DNA of 64,000 nucleotides from Clostridia bacterium (GCA_910574255.1 CAJTAK010000002.1:248001-312000), one strand, 5' to 3'; positions 9,542 to 19,474 are shown, counted from the stretch's first letter. Program-made: numbers and translations. The notes: a model not told the origin generated them from the letters alone.

Positions 9542-11038
9542 CTATCTGTCCACTGCCCCAAATCCGTTCTGCTGTTTCCATTCCTTCCATCTGCCCTCGT
9601 CCATCAGAAGCTGAAAGCCACCTGGATAATCCAGACCAAAATAATCAAACTGCCGCATCAGATTGCTTGTGAGCTGTCCCTCCGATCTGCCGGCTCCCAG
9701 ACAGGCGCCGCCTCTTAAGACTGTCTGACTGCCTTTATAGTCAAATTTCGTATTTTCATGGGTTCTGTACTTGTCCATCAGCCGTACATAGAGCTCCTGC
9801 AGTTTCCGGTTCTTCACACCCTCCGTGCACCAAACGGCATAAATCAGCAAAGTGGGATCTTCCTCTGTGGACAGATAATCCAGGAAATAATCCAGCACTT
9901 CTTCTTTTCCCTTCAGCTCCTGGATACAGTGGAACAGCGAAATCCTGTCATTCCTGTCCAGATCGTTCCAGTTCAAGGCTTCTCTCAGCCTTCCCGCATG
10001 GACATTGGGATAATCCTTCACGGCGCTGATGGTATGGCAGGCATCCCGGAAGCCCTCCCCCCGGAGCCTGGGCAGTATCTCAAATACCCTTTCATACCAA
10101 GCCTCCTTTACCTCCCAGGTTCCTTCATAGGTGATGATGGAGACCGCCTCCGCATATGCTCCGTATTCCCACAACTTTTCAAGCTCCTTCGCCATCCCCG
10201 GCACATGGAAACGGACCAGCATCTTAATCAGCTTCATCCGTACTTCCATGTTGGATTCCTGGTTGCAGGCTTTTTTGAAATACGTTTTCTGTTTTCCCGG
10301 CAAAGTCTCAAATTTATAGAAGCTGTCGATGATCTCTATTTTTTCCTCCGGATCTTCGGTTTGTTCATACAGATCCATCAGCTGACTGGGGGTTCCATCT
10401 ATATTTAACCCAAATCCAACCTCTTCGTCACTATAGCCTGCGATCACTTCCCGGAGCCACCGTTCATACCACTTAAGGAATCCCTGTTCCCGCACAAAAA
10501 ACGGCTGGCCGCAGAAATCTTCGTCATAATAGACCACCTGCCCCCGATACGGCCCCGCAAGCATGATCCCCGTCATAAGGGTACAGCCCTGGCTCCCGAC
10601 AGGCAGGACTCCCACATAGGGATGTACCTCCTCCCCTTTTCGCCTGCCCTCCGGATCGGCCACCCTGTTCCAGTCCTCATCACTCATCTTCGGATAGATC
10701 ACCGGCTCTTCCTGAACGCGGTAGAGGCGGGAACCATGGGAATCGTGAAGCTCCTTTTCCTGTGTCTTCACCCCATAAAGCCCATAATACGGGCCAGCGC
10801 CGCCGTTTCCCACAAAAAGCAGGAAATCCCGGTATTCTTCCGGCAGCCGTATTCCCTCCTGCTCCTCAAATTTTTGTATCGTCTCCTCACTGGCAGGTGG
10901 TGACAGCTTATACTTGTGGCTGTATGCTCCAAATCTCACAAAATCCGGATCTTTTGCCTTTGCCTGCTCCAGCAGTTTTAAAATGCGCTTTGCCCATGGG
11001 GGCTGTCCTGTTTTTCCCATTATCCCTGTTTTTCCCAT
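9542..11038 (-). CDS. SUKH - HEAT-like immunity protein
   Basis: A 498-residue paralogue of the protein at 7612-9504. The SUKH domain covers residues about 15-200 with LPEEYRDFLLFVGNGG, followed by a helical repeat region that ends near residue 440. The start at 11038 has GGAGGAGG close by and overlaps the end of the upstream gene by 19 bases; a second ATG at 11020 would give a TAATG overlap. The overlap suggests translational coupling. Confidence 0.85.
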   Translation of the reverse strand: MGKTGIMGKTGQPPWAKRILKLLEQAKAKDPDFVRFGAYSHKYKLSPPASEETIQKFEEQEGIRLPEEYRDFLLFVGNGGAGPYYGLYGVKTQEKELHDSHGSRLYRVQEEPVIYPKMSDEDWNRVADPEGRRKGEEVHPYVGVLPVGSQGCTLMTGIMLAGPYRGQVVYYDEDFCGQPFFVREQGFLKWYERWLREVIAGYSDEEVGFGLNIDGTPSQLMDLYEQTEDPEEKIEIIDSFYKFETLPGKQKTYFKKACNQESNMEVRMKLIKMLVRFHVPGMAKELEKLWEYGAYAEAVSIITYEGTWEVKEAWYERVFEILPRLRGEGFRDACHTISAVKDYPNVHAGRLREALNWNDLDRNDRISLFHCIQELKGKEEVLDYFLDYLSTEEDPTLLIYAVWCTEGVKNRKLQELYVRLMDKYRTHENTKFDYKGSQTVLRGGACLGAGRSEGQLTSNLMRQFDYFGLDYPGGFQLLMDEGRWKEWKQQNGFGAVDR

Positions 11039-11721
11039 TTTCCTCCTCCTGTAAGCCAGTCAAACTCTGCGTTCTGCCCATGCATCCCAATCCTGCAGGG
11101 AATCCATTCCACTGGTTCCCCTTTTCCCTGTATCTGACGCATAAATCCCTCTACTTCTGAAAATACATTGCTGAGCAGTCCCACATCATTGAATCTTACA
11201 TCCGGCAATTCTTTCTGCAGAGAATTGCACAGAAAAGAATGAAAGCCTCCAATATCCCAACCTAAAATATCATTTCCCAGGCATGGGCTGTTATCGTTTT
11301 CACCATTCATCAGGGCATGGCTGTTGCTGCCCTTCAACTCATCCAGCAGGATTTTATAATACTCCATGGTTGTAGAAATACTTACCACACAGCATGGGAG
11401 CGCCTGACAAAATTTCTCATAAAAATCTCTTGCATCTGATAATTTCAAAAACCTGCAATCCACATCCAGCCTTTGGGCATCGAAAAGACAGTTTGCCGTT
11501 TCTGAAAACTCTCTGTACTGTTCTCCATTAAGCCGCAGCTTCTCCTGGTATTCCCGCGCCTCCCCTTTAAGCCATCCACCCATAAAACATTCCCACCTGG
11601 GATGCTGCTCTCCTATACAGCCACTGACAGACAGGATCTGCCTGCTGATCCCCTGCAGCCACCCAGGAGTATCGTTTATTTCGCATATATAATATCCGAT
11701 TACTTTAAAATGGTCTTTCAT
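11020..11721 (-). CDS. uncharacterised 233-residue protein
   Basis: A soluble mixed alpha/beta protein. The most distinctive part is a C-terminal segment LGWDIGGFHSFLCNSLQ followed by FNDVGLL, which recurs in uncharacterised proteins of Gram-positive bacteria to my memory, without a function. Its ATG overlaps the stop of the DUF4132 gene (ATGA) and its end overlaps the next gene, so it is translated in a tightly coupled string. An immunity role is inferred from context. Confidence 0.6.
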   Translation of the reverse strand: MKDHFKVIGYYICEINDTPGWLQGISRQILSVSGCIGEQHPRWECFMGGWLKGEAREYQEKLRLNGEQYREFSETANCLFDAQRLDVDCRFLKLSDARDFYEKFCQALPCCVVSISTTMEYYKILLDELKGSNSHALMNGENDNSPCLGNDILGWDIGGFHSFLCNSLQKELPDVRFNDVGLLSNVFSEVEGFMRQIQGKGEPVEWIPCRIGMHGQNAEFDWLTGGGKWEKQG

Positions 11722-13250
11722 TCTTTCTTTTTCCCTTTTCCGATGATAGCTTGGAAAGCTGCCATTGCAGTAGACACAAAACGTGCCGGCAGTTCCTCTG
11801 GGGCGCAGACCAGACTTTCGGGTACATGATCCCAGAGCAGGAAATGATGAAACCGATAAAAGATTACTTTGTCTATCGTGATGATCTCCGGTCCATATTC
11901 CGGCCCTCTCCAGATACCGTCAAAGGTAAGTTGAGCGCCATATCCGTGGAGAAGGTCTGCCATATGATATGACATGTACTGGTTCCTGCCGCTCCCTTGG
12001 TACAGGCCCCACTTGCCTGCCGCCGTGATCATGAAAAGCTGTGTTACCTGAATGCCGGTAAATGCCGCCAGGTCATACTGCCCCTGACACACAGGTATCT
12101 TAAGCTGGGGAAGGGGTTGTTTCCATTTTTTCTTCCTTGCATATTTCTTCCAGATATCCCGCTCCATCTCTGTCAGTTCCTCCGGATGTACAAGCCCAAT
12201 CTGCTTCTGCCCGGAGAAAGTCCTACTAGAAAGCACCTCCCCATTCTCATCTGTTATCTGTCCGTCTTCTTCCAGAGCAAAGGCATTTTGAAGCGCTCCA
12301 TTCTCATAACATCCCCAAAGCAGGTTTTGTATCATTGTACGGCTGGCCGGATGAGCCTTTATTTCCATCCAGTCGGGATAACTCCATTGATAATTGCAGA
12401 TAAACGCATTTAGCAGGGCTGCTTTCTGCTTTTTCTCAAATTTCTTATCCGGAATGGCTGTCATTTCCTCCTTTGATGGCAGCAAGGCACAGGCTCGCAA
12501 TGCTTTTTCCAGTTCCAGCTGCTCATAATTCGGATTGGCAAGCTTCTCACAGATGGCCTGGCACTGTTGCTTCAGCTTTTTCGTCTTGTGCTCCATATGC
12601 AGAAATGTCTGATCCTCAAATCCGCAGAACAGGTACAAAAATTCCATCCACAGCTTCTGCCATTCCATTTGATAGGAGAAGTGATGATGAACGATGGCCT
12701 CTCCCAGCACTTTTTTATCCAGAAGGCGGATAGACGCCTCCCGGTCCAGTCTGACAGCTTCTCGAACAGCATCAGGAGACAGGCTGTACATGCGGTTTGT
12801 AGCCATGCTCAGCAGATAAGCGCACATGGTATCCACAGGCTTCCATCCCATCCCATACAAAAGTTGTACGCTGCTTTCATGGGAAATTCCCATATACCTT
12901 TCCCGCATATCCGCAAATCCTAAAAGTGTTTGGTATCTGCCATTGGGATTGATGTAATTGTCATATCGATCTTCCCAAAAGGTTCTTACGGAAGGGCTTA
13001 GTTCAACCAGCAGGCTCCTCCAGTCATTCTGTTTCTCGCTCCCCTCATCCAGGCTCTGCAGCTCTTCTGTAGCAAATTTGCGGGGCTCACAGTATTTTGG
13101 CATGACCTGTTCCATTTTTGACAGGGTATCTTCGATGTCTTCACCCTGTTCAAGTATTGTCAACAGGTATCTGGGAATCCAGCCTCGCAGGTTTGGATTC
13201 CGGAATGCCCTGCGTACTTTGTCAAGCTGTACTTTTTTCTCTTCCATCAT
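11718..13250 (-). CDS. DUF4132 domain protein
   Basis: A 510-residue protein from the ATG at 13250 (GAGGGAAC upstream; the open frame extends to 13322 but overlaps the previous gene). The second half has the DUF4132 pattern: LLWGCYENGALQNAF, an acidic EDGQITDENGE turn, IGLVHPEEL, then a Q-P-L-P-Q-L segment. DUF4132 is usually the C-terminal module of long MolR- or WGR-type proteins of about 1000 residues. Here it stands in a shorter protein with a helical N-terminal half. Function unknown; occurrence in immunity loci suggests a defensive or regulatory role. Confidence 0.75.
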   Translation of the reverse strand: MMEEKKVQLDKVRRAFRNPNLRGWIPRYLLTILEQGEDIEDTLSKMEQVMPKYCEPRKFATEELQSLDEGSEKQNDWRSLLVELSPSVRTFWEDRYDNYINPNGRYQTLLGFADMRERYMGISHESSVQLLYGMGWKPVDTMCAYLLSMATNRMYSLSPDAVREAVRLDREASIRLLDKKVLGEAIVHHHFSYQMEWQKLWMEFLYLFCGFEDQTFLHMEHKTKKLKQQCQAICEKLANPNYEQLELEKALRACALLPSKEEMTAIPDKKFEKKQKAALLNAFICNYQWSYPDWMEIKAHPASRTMIQNLLWGCYENGALQNAFALEEDGQITDENGEVLSSRTFSGQKQIGLVHPEELTEMERDIWKKYARKKKWKQPLPQLKIPVCQGQYDLAAFTGIQVTQLFMITAAGKWGLYQGSGRNQYMSYHMADLLHGYGAQLTFDGIWRGPEYGPEIITIDKVIFYRFHHFLLWDHVPESLVCAPEELPARFVSTAMAAFQAIIGKGKKKE

Positions 13251-13261
13251 TACAGTTCCCT

Positions 13262-14602
13262 CTATTCCAGGTTTTTTTCCGTCTTTTTTGCCAGGCCGTG
13301 GTAATACCGCATAAACCGGCATACCTCCTCATAAGTCTCCCGAATCCTGTCCCGCCGTTTCTCTGCCTCCGGGATCTCCTTTGTTCTAAGAAACAGCTGT
13401 GCGTTTCGGTACATCACCGCCATGGCGTCTCTTGGATCGTTGCAGGCACCTGGAAACTCCTTCAGGCGTTCTTTCATATAATCGGAATTGTGTCTCACAC
13501 ACTCTTCCAGGTGTGCGTACCCTTCCGTTTCCTTTCCATTCAGCAAATCCCACACGCCAAACAGATAGTGGTCCGCACGCCAGGGATCTTCCTTTCCTCC
13601 TTGATCCAGGTTCCACATGGGCCTGCCGGTCCTTGGATCTTTCGGGCCTGTTTCACTGGCTTTCAGGTAATCCCGGCGTTCCTTGGCAAAATATGTCTCC
13701 AGGCTGTCGATCTTCTGCCACTCCGGCAGCACGCCATCCGCCAGAAATATCAGGATATCATCAAATTTTCTGTTGATACGCTCCACCATGGCAGCGTCCA
13801 CAGCTTCCATGCCATACTGGATCACTCCCCAGTCCTTCTGCATCCTTTGGAAATTCTCTCCCTGGCAGATGTGCCCGGGCAGACCTAAGATCCCGTACTG
13901 TATGGCATATAGAGGGCAAAAGTAACAGAACATTGCCTCGTATCCGCCGCCCCTGAAATAGCCAATAAACTGGATGCGGGATACCAGGCCGTTCTTCTCC
14001 CTCACAAAGGTCTTGGGGCCTGCTTTTTTCATGCCGTATGCTTTTGCCACAGGAGCGATCTTTGCCTGCAGGTTCTCTTTCAGGCGGAGCTTTAGTTCTT
14101 CCCCGCACTCTTTCCACTGTTCCGTTGTCCTTGCATTTTTATAGGGAAAATCCCTTGCTGTTTTCTGTCCGGCCGGTGTCCCCAGCAAGTTTTTCCAGTC
14201 AAAAACGATTGTGTCTGTGGGATGGCCTCCCAGGTATGCCTCCCACCGCTGTCTGGCAGGTGCGGTATCCTTATGATAGCCTTCCAGGGCTTTCTGTCTT
14301 TCGCGCTCTTCCTCTTCCTGCATCTTTTTCTCATAATAATCGGAAACCTTTACCGGACGTCCCTGGGCATGAAAATAGTAAGCAACACCGCTTTGTGTCT
14401 TTGCCATCCAATAATAGTTGGCGTCCCATAGGGCAGGCATCATCCGTCCTCTGTCTCCCCGGTTGAGGGATTCTTCCAGCTTAAGGCTATTGCTGTTCCA
14501 CCATGCTTCCCATTCTTCCGGTTCCACTTCCCCTGCAGCAACACGTAAAAATATCTGTTTCATCTCATCCTGAAAGCTCATCTTCATACCTCTCATGCTC
14601 AT
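13262..14602 (-). CDS. uncharacterised protein with DUF4304-like core
   Basis: A 446-residue soluble protein. Residues about 185-240 (VAKAYGMKKAGPKTFVRE, then an aromatic strand pair) recall the DUF4304 fold, which is found in immunity-type proteins. The C-terminal third is helical and ends in a lysine-rich tail. Several ATGs lie near the start (14602, 14587, 14581), and the exact one is uncertain. It lies 11 bases upstream of the DUF4132 start and is probably co-translated. Confidence 0.6.
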   Translation of the reverse strand: MSMRGMKMSFQDEMKQIFLRVAAGEVEPEEWEAWWNSNSLKLEESLNRGDRGRMMPALWDANYYWMAKTQSGVAYYFHAQGRPVKVSDYYEKKMQEEEERERQKALEGYHKDTAPARQRWEAYLGGHPTDTIVFDWKNLLGTPAGQKTARDFPYKNARTTEQWKECGEELKLRLKENLQAKIAPVAKAYGMKKAGPKTFVREKNGLVSRIQFIGYFRGGGYEAMFCYFCPLYAIQYGILGLPGHICQGENFQRMQKDWGVIQYGMEAVDAAMVERINRKFDDILIFLADGVLPEWQKIDSLETYFAKERRDYLKASETGPKDPRTGRPMWNLDQGGKEDPWRADHYLFGVWDLLNGKETEGYAHLEECVRHNSDYMKERLKEFPGACNDPRDAMAVMYRNAQLFLRTKEIPEAEKRRDRIRETYEEVCRFMRYYHGLAKKTEKNLE

Positions 14603-14683
14603 CCTGATACGGATTCAGATCAATGCCCATACAAAATGGATGCCTTCTTTTTCTTCATATCTCTGCCCTACTTCTGCTGTCCC

Positions 14684-16417
14684 TCATATCGCTTCTCCAA
14701 GCCCTTCCATGACCTCCATCAGCTTCTTATATCCTGTCTCGCTGGCGGCTCCATAAAGCATTTCCAGGTCGCCACAGTCCATAATGACAACCATATTGTC
14801 AAAGGCATTGCTGTAAAAGCTCATGTCCATCCCCAGCCAGCCATAAAGCCCAAAAGGTTGTTTTTCAAGATCGGACCTGACGGTTTCCAGTTCCGCTTCC
14901 GTAAGCCAGTACATAAAATCCTTCCCCTGGAAAGGAAACGCAAATACGGCTTCATAGGCAAGCGCTGCCTGCAGAAATCCACTGAGTGTCCCAGTGCACA
15001 AGGTCCATTTGCAATCATCTATCTCATCTGCAGCCACATAGACCGGCGGATCTGTTTTTCCCAAATCTTTTCTTCGGATTCCTGCCCGGCAGCATCCCTG
15101 ATTTTCAATCAGAATCACCAGGTAATCGCTATTTCTTAACCAGTCCCATTGATCGAAATCTCCCGGCTTAATCCACTTATCCTGTACCTTATGGATTGCC
15201 TCTGTGCGTGCCGCCCTTTTCCAGAACTCTTCCAACACCGAAGGAAGCGGATCAAAATATTGTTTCACAATCGCAATTTCTTCCTCTGTATAGCCCTGCA
15301 GCTCTTCCACACCATACAACTGCCGGATCGTTTCCATATAATCTCTTCTGTTCTGCCCCTGCGCTCCGGTTTCATCTTGCTCTGCTTCTGACGCTTCCGT
15401 AAACAAATAGGGAACTTTGGGCCATGTAAGCTCAGGCATTTCCTCCAGCTTATTAAAATAGAGGCAAATAATCTGGTCGTCTCCCCAGTATCCGGATTCC
15501 GGCCTTTTCGTGCAGGCTGTTATATGATAGTATCCGTCCGGCAGAGACAATATCTGATCCTGGGGAAAATCCGTATTCCAGTTACTCAGCCAAAACAAGT
15601 CACAGAATTGCAGGGAGCCGCCCCTTACTTCCAATGCCAGCCGAATCATTACCGGGAATTCCTTTTCCGCATTGGAGTCCGGATAGCCAGAGCGGAACCA
15701 GAGCGTGAAATCGCCTCCCGTACCTGTACAGAAAGCCGTAATATCCCCTTTTCTGATGTGTGCTCCAACCTGTTCCGGTACCGTAAATTCTTGTGCCAGA
15801 AAATCACTTCCCGGAATAACAGATTTCATAACCTCTGCTGAAAACAGGACGATCCCCATGCCATCAATGCTCAAATGCGCTGTATCTCCCAGGCGCAGCG
15901 GCCCGCATGATGCCGGGCTCCCCACAGAAGACTTTTTCTCCAGGCAAGCCTGCTCTGTCTCCCCGGATCTTTCTGCTTTTTCTTCTTTTATCTCTTTGAG
16001 GCAGGATAGCTGTTCCAACACTTCCGTATATTTCAGCTGGCTATAAGCAGGTAAGAGGACCTTTTTCAAAGCCGGAAGCTCTGCCAGCAGACGGCAGTCT
16101 GAAAAGCTGGTATCCTGTAGATCCAGGGTACTTAAGCACCTGCATCTGGTCAGAAAGGAATAATCATCAATTGCAATATCATGGAGAGACAGCTGCTTGA
16201 GCTTCGTCATTTCCCCAATCAAAGAAAAATCATCCTCCTTTACCACAAGCCAGGAGGGGAGACGCACATCTTCTATATTCTTTACGGCGGAAAAATTTCT
16301 TTTTCTGCTGTCCAGGCATTTGATCTTTGCCAGATCGCTGAACGTCTGCAGGTCATGTCCTGTATTCTTTTGTATCCAGAGCACAAGCCTTGGATCGATT
16401 CCATACTGCTTCATCAT
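14684..16417 (-). CDS. LRR - beta-rich - SUKH-like immunity protein
   Basis: A 577-residue protein from the ATG at 16417, chosen for AAGGAG eight bases upstream. Residues about 45-130 hold leucine-rich repeats (LKQLSLHDI, LSTLDLQDT, LPALKKVLL). A linker leads to a beta-rich region (about 160-340), and the C-terminal 200 residues form a SUKH-like domain that resembles the whole gene at 16543-17310 (LPSVLEEFWKRAA and a WIKPGDFDQWDWL motif). This is another repeat-plus-SUKH architecture in the array. Confidence 0.75.
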   Translation of the reverse strand: MMKQYGIDPRLVLWIQKNTGHDLQTFSDLAKIKCLDSRKRNFSAVKNIEDVRLPSWLVVKEDDFSLIGEMTKLKQLSLHDIAIDDYSFLTRCRCLSTLDLQDTSFSDCRLLAELPALKKVLLPAYSQLKYTEVLEQLSCLKEIKEEKAERSGETEQACLEKKSSVGSPASCGPLRLGDTAHLSIDGMGIVLFSAEVMKSVIPGSDFLAQEFTVPEQVGAHIRKGDITAFCTGTGGDFTLWFRSGYPDSNAEKEFPVMIRLALEVRGGSLQFCDLFWLSNWNTDFPQDQILSLPDGYYHITACTKRPESGYWGDDQIICLYFNKLEEMPELTWPKVPYLFTEASEAEQDETGAQGQNRRDYMETIRQLYGVEELQGYTEEEIAIVKQYFDPLPSVLEEFWKRAARTEAIHKVQDKWIKPGDFDQWDWLRNSDYLVILIENQGCCRAGIRRKDLGKTDPPVYVAADEIDDCKWTLCTGTLSGFLQAALAYEAVFAFPFQGKDFMYWLTEAELETVRSDLEKQPFGLYGWLGMDMSFYSNAFDNMVVIMDCGDLEMLYGAASETGYKKLMEVMEGLGEAI

Positions 16418-16542
16418 ACTGAAAACTCCTTTTGAATTTGACAAAATACTGCATCGTAGAGCATCCCCTGGGGTGCTGGCACATTTTGCCGGATACTTCG
16501 TAATAAAAATAGTTCATCCCCGAATTTAATTTGTTTTATCTG

Positions 16543-17310
16543 TTACTCTTTTCTATATATCATTATTCTACGGTTTCTGCTGTCAGCCTTATCAATTTTA
16601 GCAGCAATTAACAAATGTTTTTCCTCATCATACGCACATCCGCATACGGCATCTGCACCATACTCAGATCTTTGTTTTAATAAAGCGTTCATATCAAGAG
16701 TGGGAAAATCCTCTTGATATGCTTCATCCACGATCCAGCCCATTTTTTCTAAAACACGGGCAGCTGTATCATACTCCCCACAACATAAAACATCACAAAT
16801 GGAGCGCATCAAAAAATCAGACAAATGATCGTCAAGTATATTCCACTCCGTTATAGTATCACCCTCAATAAGTATATAAACAGGTGGATTGTCTTGTCCA
16901 ATTTCATTAAGACGAATCCCTAATTTTGATATTCCCGCACCAAAGTCGCTACCAATCTGCAAATAATTCTCAACACGGCTTCCCCATTTTTCTCTGGGAA
17001 GTTTATAAAACTGGTAATACTCATTGTCAGCATATTTCTGGGGTTCCTTTTCCCAATATTCTTTGTCGCTGTCAATCCATTCCTGAATACTGTCATAAGA
17101 AAACCAAAAGAAGTCTCGCTTTTTCGTCCAGATGTCGGCTGTCTTAAATAAGGGGCTGTCTGCTGCCAAACTCCAAAATTCAAACAAAATGGGAGGAAGT
17201 TTTAGATTCTTTTCACATTCCGTTTTCAAAAGGGCATCCCTCCCCACTGGCTCCGTATAGCCCAATAGCTTTAATATATCAATAGCAGTTAGATCATACC
17301 TAAAACTCAT
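16543..17310 (-). CDS. SUKH-like immunity protein
   Basis: A 255-residue single-domain protein similar in layout to the C-terminal domain of the protein at 14684-16417: LPPILFEFWSLAA near the N terminus, then a WTKKRDFFWFSYDS segment, then a YILIEGDTI strand. These fit a diverged SMI1/KNR4 domain. There is no signal peptide. The upstream AAAGGAGGAAAAAG supports the ATG at 17310. Confidence 0.7.
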   Translation of the reverse strand: MSFRYDLTAIDILKLLGYTEPVGRDALLKTECEKNLKLPPILFEFWSLAADSPLFKTADIWTKKRDFFWFSYDSIQEWIDSDKEYWEKEPQKYADNEYYQFYKLPREKWGSRVENYLQIGSDFGAGISKLGIRLNEIGQDNPPVYILIEGDTITEWNILDDHLSDFLMRSICDVLCCGEYDTAARVLEKMGWIVDEAYQEDFPTLDMNALLKQRSEYGADAVCGCAYDEEKHLLIAAKIDKADSRNRRIMIYRKE

Positions 17311-17354
17311 GACTTTTTCCTCCTTTAATAAGACTGAAAATGTGAGAATTTATT

Positions 17355-17822
17355 TTACACAACGTATTCTATAGTGATATTGGAAAGCTGATATTTATGT
17401 TGATTCAAATTTTCCGTTTTCGCTATGATGGCATAATCTTTTATATCATCATAACCCGATGGCGTTTTTCCTTTGATGATTTCTTTTTTGGTTATATAGG
17501 TACAATCTTTTAATTGCATGATTAGATTGACAACTAAATGGGGAAGAGATTCAATATCAAGATTACCTTCAAATACAATTTCTCCATAAGTGTCAGATGA
17601 AACCAAACCATTTCGTTGTTTATTAAAAATAAAACATTCATTACACCAATACAAATGTACGCAATCTATCCCATATAATGAAAAATAGAAATCTTCCTGT
17701 GATCCGTCTAATATGACTACTACCCAATTTTTATCTTCATCGCTATCATCAATGCGAAGTAGTTCACCAAAAACTGGATATAGTAAATTCTCATATGTTG
17801 CTTTGAGTTTGTGTATATCCAT
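17355..17822 (-). CDS. immunity-like protein, family unknown
   Basis: A 155-residue soluble, strand-rich protein with many aromatic residues (FYFSLYGIDCVHLYWC). No family is recognised. The start has GGAGGCATT in front of it. AT content is higher than in neighbours, which is usual for recently exchanged small genes in such arrays. The immunity role is inferred from position. Confidence 0.55.
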   Translation of the reverse strand: MDIHKLKATYENLLYPVFGELLRIDDSDEDKNWVVVILDGSQEDFYFSLYGIDCVHLYWCNECFIFNKQRNGLVSSDTYGEIVFEGNLDIESLPHLVVNLIMQLKDCTYITKKEIIKGKTPSGYDDIKDYAIIAKTENLNQHKYQLSNITIEYVV

Positions 17823-17840
17823 AATGCCTCCAGAAATTGA

Positions 17841-18731
17841 TTAGGGATGCTGCTCCTTTTGCGTCAGTTCCGCCAGCATACGCCGGGCATCTTCTACAAC
17901 ATACAAAGTCCCACCCTCCTGGATTGCATATTCCAGATGGGTTTTGGCATTCTTTAGTTCTCCACAGGCAATATCAACATCCGCAAGACATACGACAGAA
18001 ACCACCTTTTGAATCTTTGCTGTATATCTGGCGCTTCGAGCCTCTTCCATACGGCGATATGTCTCATGATCCCCCCGCCATAGGGCCAGGCTGGCATCCA
18101 TAACGTTCAGCAGCTCCTGCCCTGTTTTCTGTTTGGACGCCTTTGTGAGCGAGGAAACAAGAACCTCCGCCTCATGTTTTACTTGCATTGCCCTTTCCAG
18201 ATCTTCCATTTTTTTATAACAGTTAAAACGAATGTTCAAAAGAGAAATCTGATAATTAACACTTAATTTGTACTTACGCAAAGACTCCGCCAAAGCTAAG
18301 GCATCAGAAAACTTTCCGGACCACATAAGGCCGGATGCCTCATTGATACGGATAGCCACGGCGCTCCGCTTTCTTTTATGTACCTTTTCAAGCAAGCGCA
18401 TCACCTGAACATAGGTTACCGGATCGCAGTTCTGGTTCAGAATCAGATTCAGGGACATAAAATCCCAGGAAATCCAGACGTTGATTGGAAAAGTGATTAC
18501 AATAAGAATCAACAGTTCGAGCAAAACATCTGCAATGCCGTCATCGCCCCACCAGATTCCCCTAATGCCCACAATAACATATAGCAGCAAGATCAGGATA
18601 AGAAGCCCCTGCTTAGCCCGAAGTCTCTTTTTGTATTGACGAACAATCTCTTCCGGAGTTTTATTTTGATATTGCATAGCAGCTTTCATGTTTGCTTTCA
18701 TCCTCTTTTCTTTCATGTTATGTTGGAACAT
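17841..18731 (-). CDS. membrane-anchored TPR-like protein
   Basis: A protein of up to 296 residues (start codon uncertain among 18731, 18716, 18701 and 18689). A hydrophilic N-terminal 40 residues is followed by two membrane segments (about 43-60 and 70-90). The remaining cytoplasmic part is helical and TPR-like (ALALAESLRKYKLSVNY, LERAMQVKHEAEVL). This layout recurs in Lachnospiraceae proteins of unknown role. In this context it could shield the membrane from a pore-forming toxin, which is only inference. Confidence 0.6.
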   Translation of the reverse strand: MFQHNMKEKRMKANMKAAMQYQNKTPEEIVRQYKKRLRAKQGLLILILLLYVIVGIRGIWWGDDGIADVLLELLILIVITFPINVWISWDFMSLNLILNQNCDPVTYVQVMRLLEKVHKRKRSAVAIRINEASGLMWSGKFSDALALAESLRKYKLSVNYQISLLNIRFNCYKKMEDLERAMQVKHEAEVLVSSLTKASKQKTGQELLNVMDASLALWRGDHETYRRMEEARSARYTAKIQKVVSVVCLADVDIACGELKNAKTHLEYAIQEGGTLYVVEDARRMLAELTQKEQHP

Positions 18732-18773
18732 TCCGTTTAACCGTTACGAAACCTCCACAAATTGAATATTACT

Positions 18774-19121
18774 TTATATAGTTTTTATAAATGCCTGTTC
18801 CATAAATTCTTTTACTGCATATATGTCCGCAAATTTTTCATACTTAGGGAACCCCTCTAAATTCTGCTTTGAATAAGTCAGATGAAAAATATAATAAGTA
18901 TCTCCACCCTGTTCTCCACCAGTAACATATAAAACATCATCATTAGATTCACATTTTGCTACTGCCCAGACTTTTTTATGATATAAAAAATGTCTTTCTC
19001 CAATCTCTTTTTTTAATTCTTCAACAAATATGCCATTTGATTGTGATAAAGGCACCATATACCAGTTAAAATCCTCACCATATTTATCGAACAAATCACA
19101 AAAAATTTCTTCTGCTGTCAT
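18774..19121 (-). CDS. small immunity-like protein
   Basis: A 115-residue protein with a helix followed by strands (VWAVAKCESNDDVLYVTGG, DTYYIFHLTYS) and a C-terminal helix, a compact fold typical of small immunity proteins. Family not recognised. It sits between two other small genes with short gaps. Confidence 0.55.
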   Translation of the reverse strand: MTAEEIFCDLFDKYGEDFNWYMVPLSQSNGIFVEELKKEIGERHFLYHKKVWAVAKCESNDDVLYVTGGEQGGDTYYIFHLTYSKQNLEGFPKYEKFADIYAVKEFMEQAFIKTI

Positions 19122-19147
19122 TTATACCCTCCCTAAAAATTTTAATT

Positions 19148-19474
19148 TTATAGGCTATATGATTCTTTGCTTACTGAATGCAATTCTAATTCCCAATCCT
19201 CAAATGGCTTGTCAAGACTATAATCCGAATCAAAGTATTTTCGGATATATTCTGCGGCCCTTCTTTCACAATATTTATAATTTAATACATTTCCCTCATT
19301 ATCTAACTCAATGTTATTCATAAATATCGAAAATGCCTGTTCCATACAGCTGCTGTCTTCATCTAATTCATTCAAATAATCAATTCCCTCTAAAATAGGA
19401 TATCCTAATGTCCCATGCACAAACCAATACGAAAATTGTCTTACTGCACCAGATAAATAATTACTCACTTTCAT
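19148..19474 (-). CDS. small helical protein of immunity-array type
   Basis: A 108-residue protein from the ATG at 19474 (AGGGAG eight bases upstream). The motif AVRQFSYWFVHGTLGYP followed by a LEGIDYL segment is distinctive and, from memory, recurs in uncharacterised proteins of immunity arrays. No catalytic motif is present. Confidence 0.6.
   Translation of the reverse strand: MKVSNYLSGAVRQFSYWFVHGTLGYPILEGIDYLNELDEDSSCMEQAFSIFMNNIELDNEGNVLNYKYCERRAAEYIRKYFDSDYSLDKPFEDWELELHSVSKESYSL

Noticed and set aside
9758..10408. Long plus-strand open frame opposite the SUKH-HEAT gene
   Set aside because: It is a mirror of the coding minus strand, has no ribosome site, no domain and a shadow-like composition. 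The same applies to 13118-13888, 14636-15139, 36508-37254 and 43894-44685.
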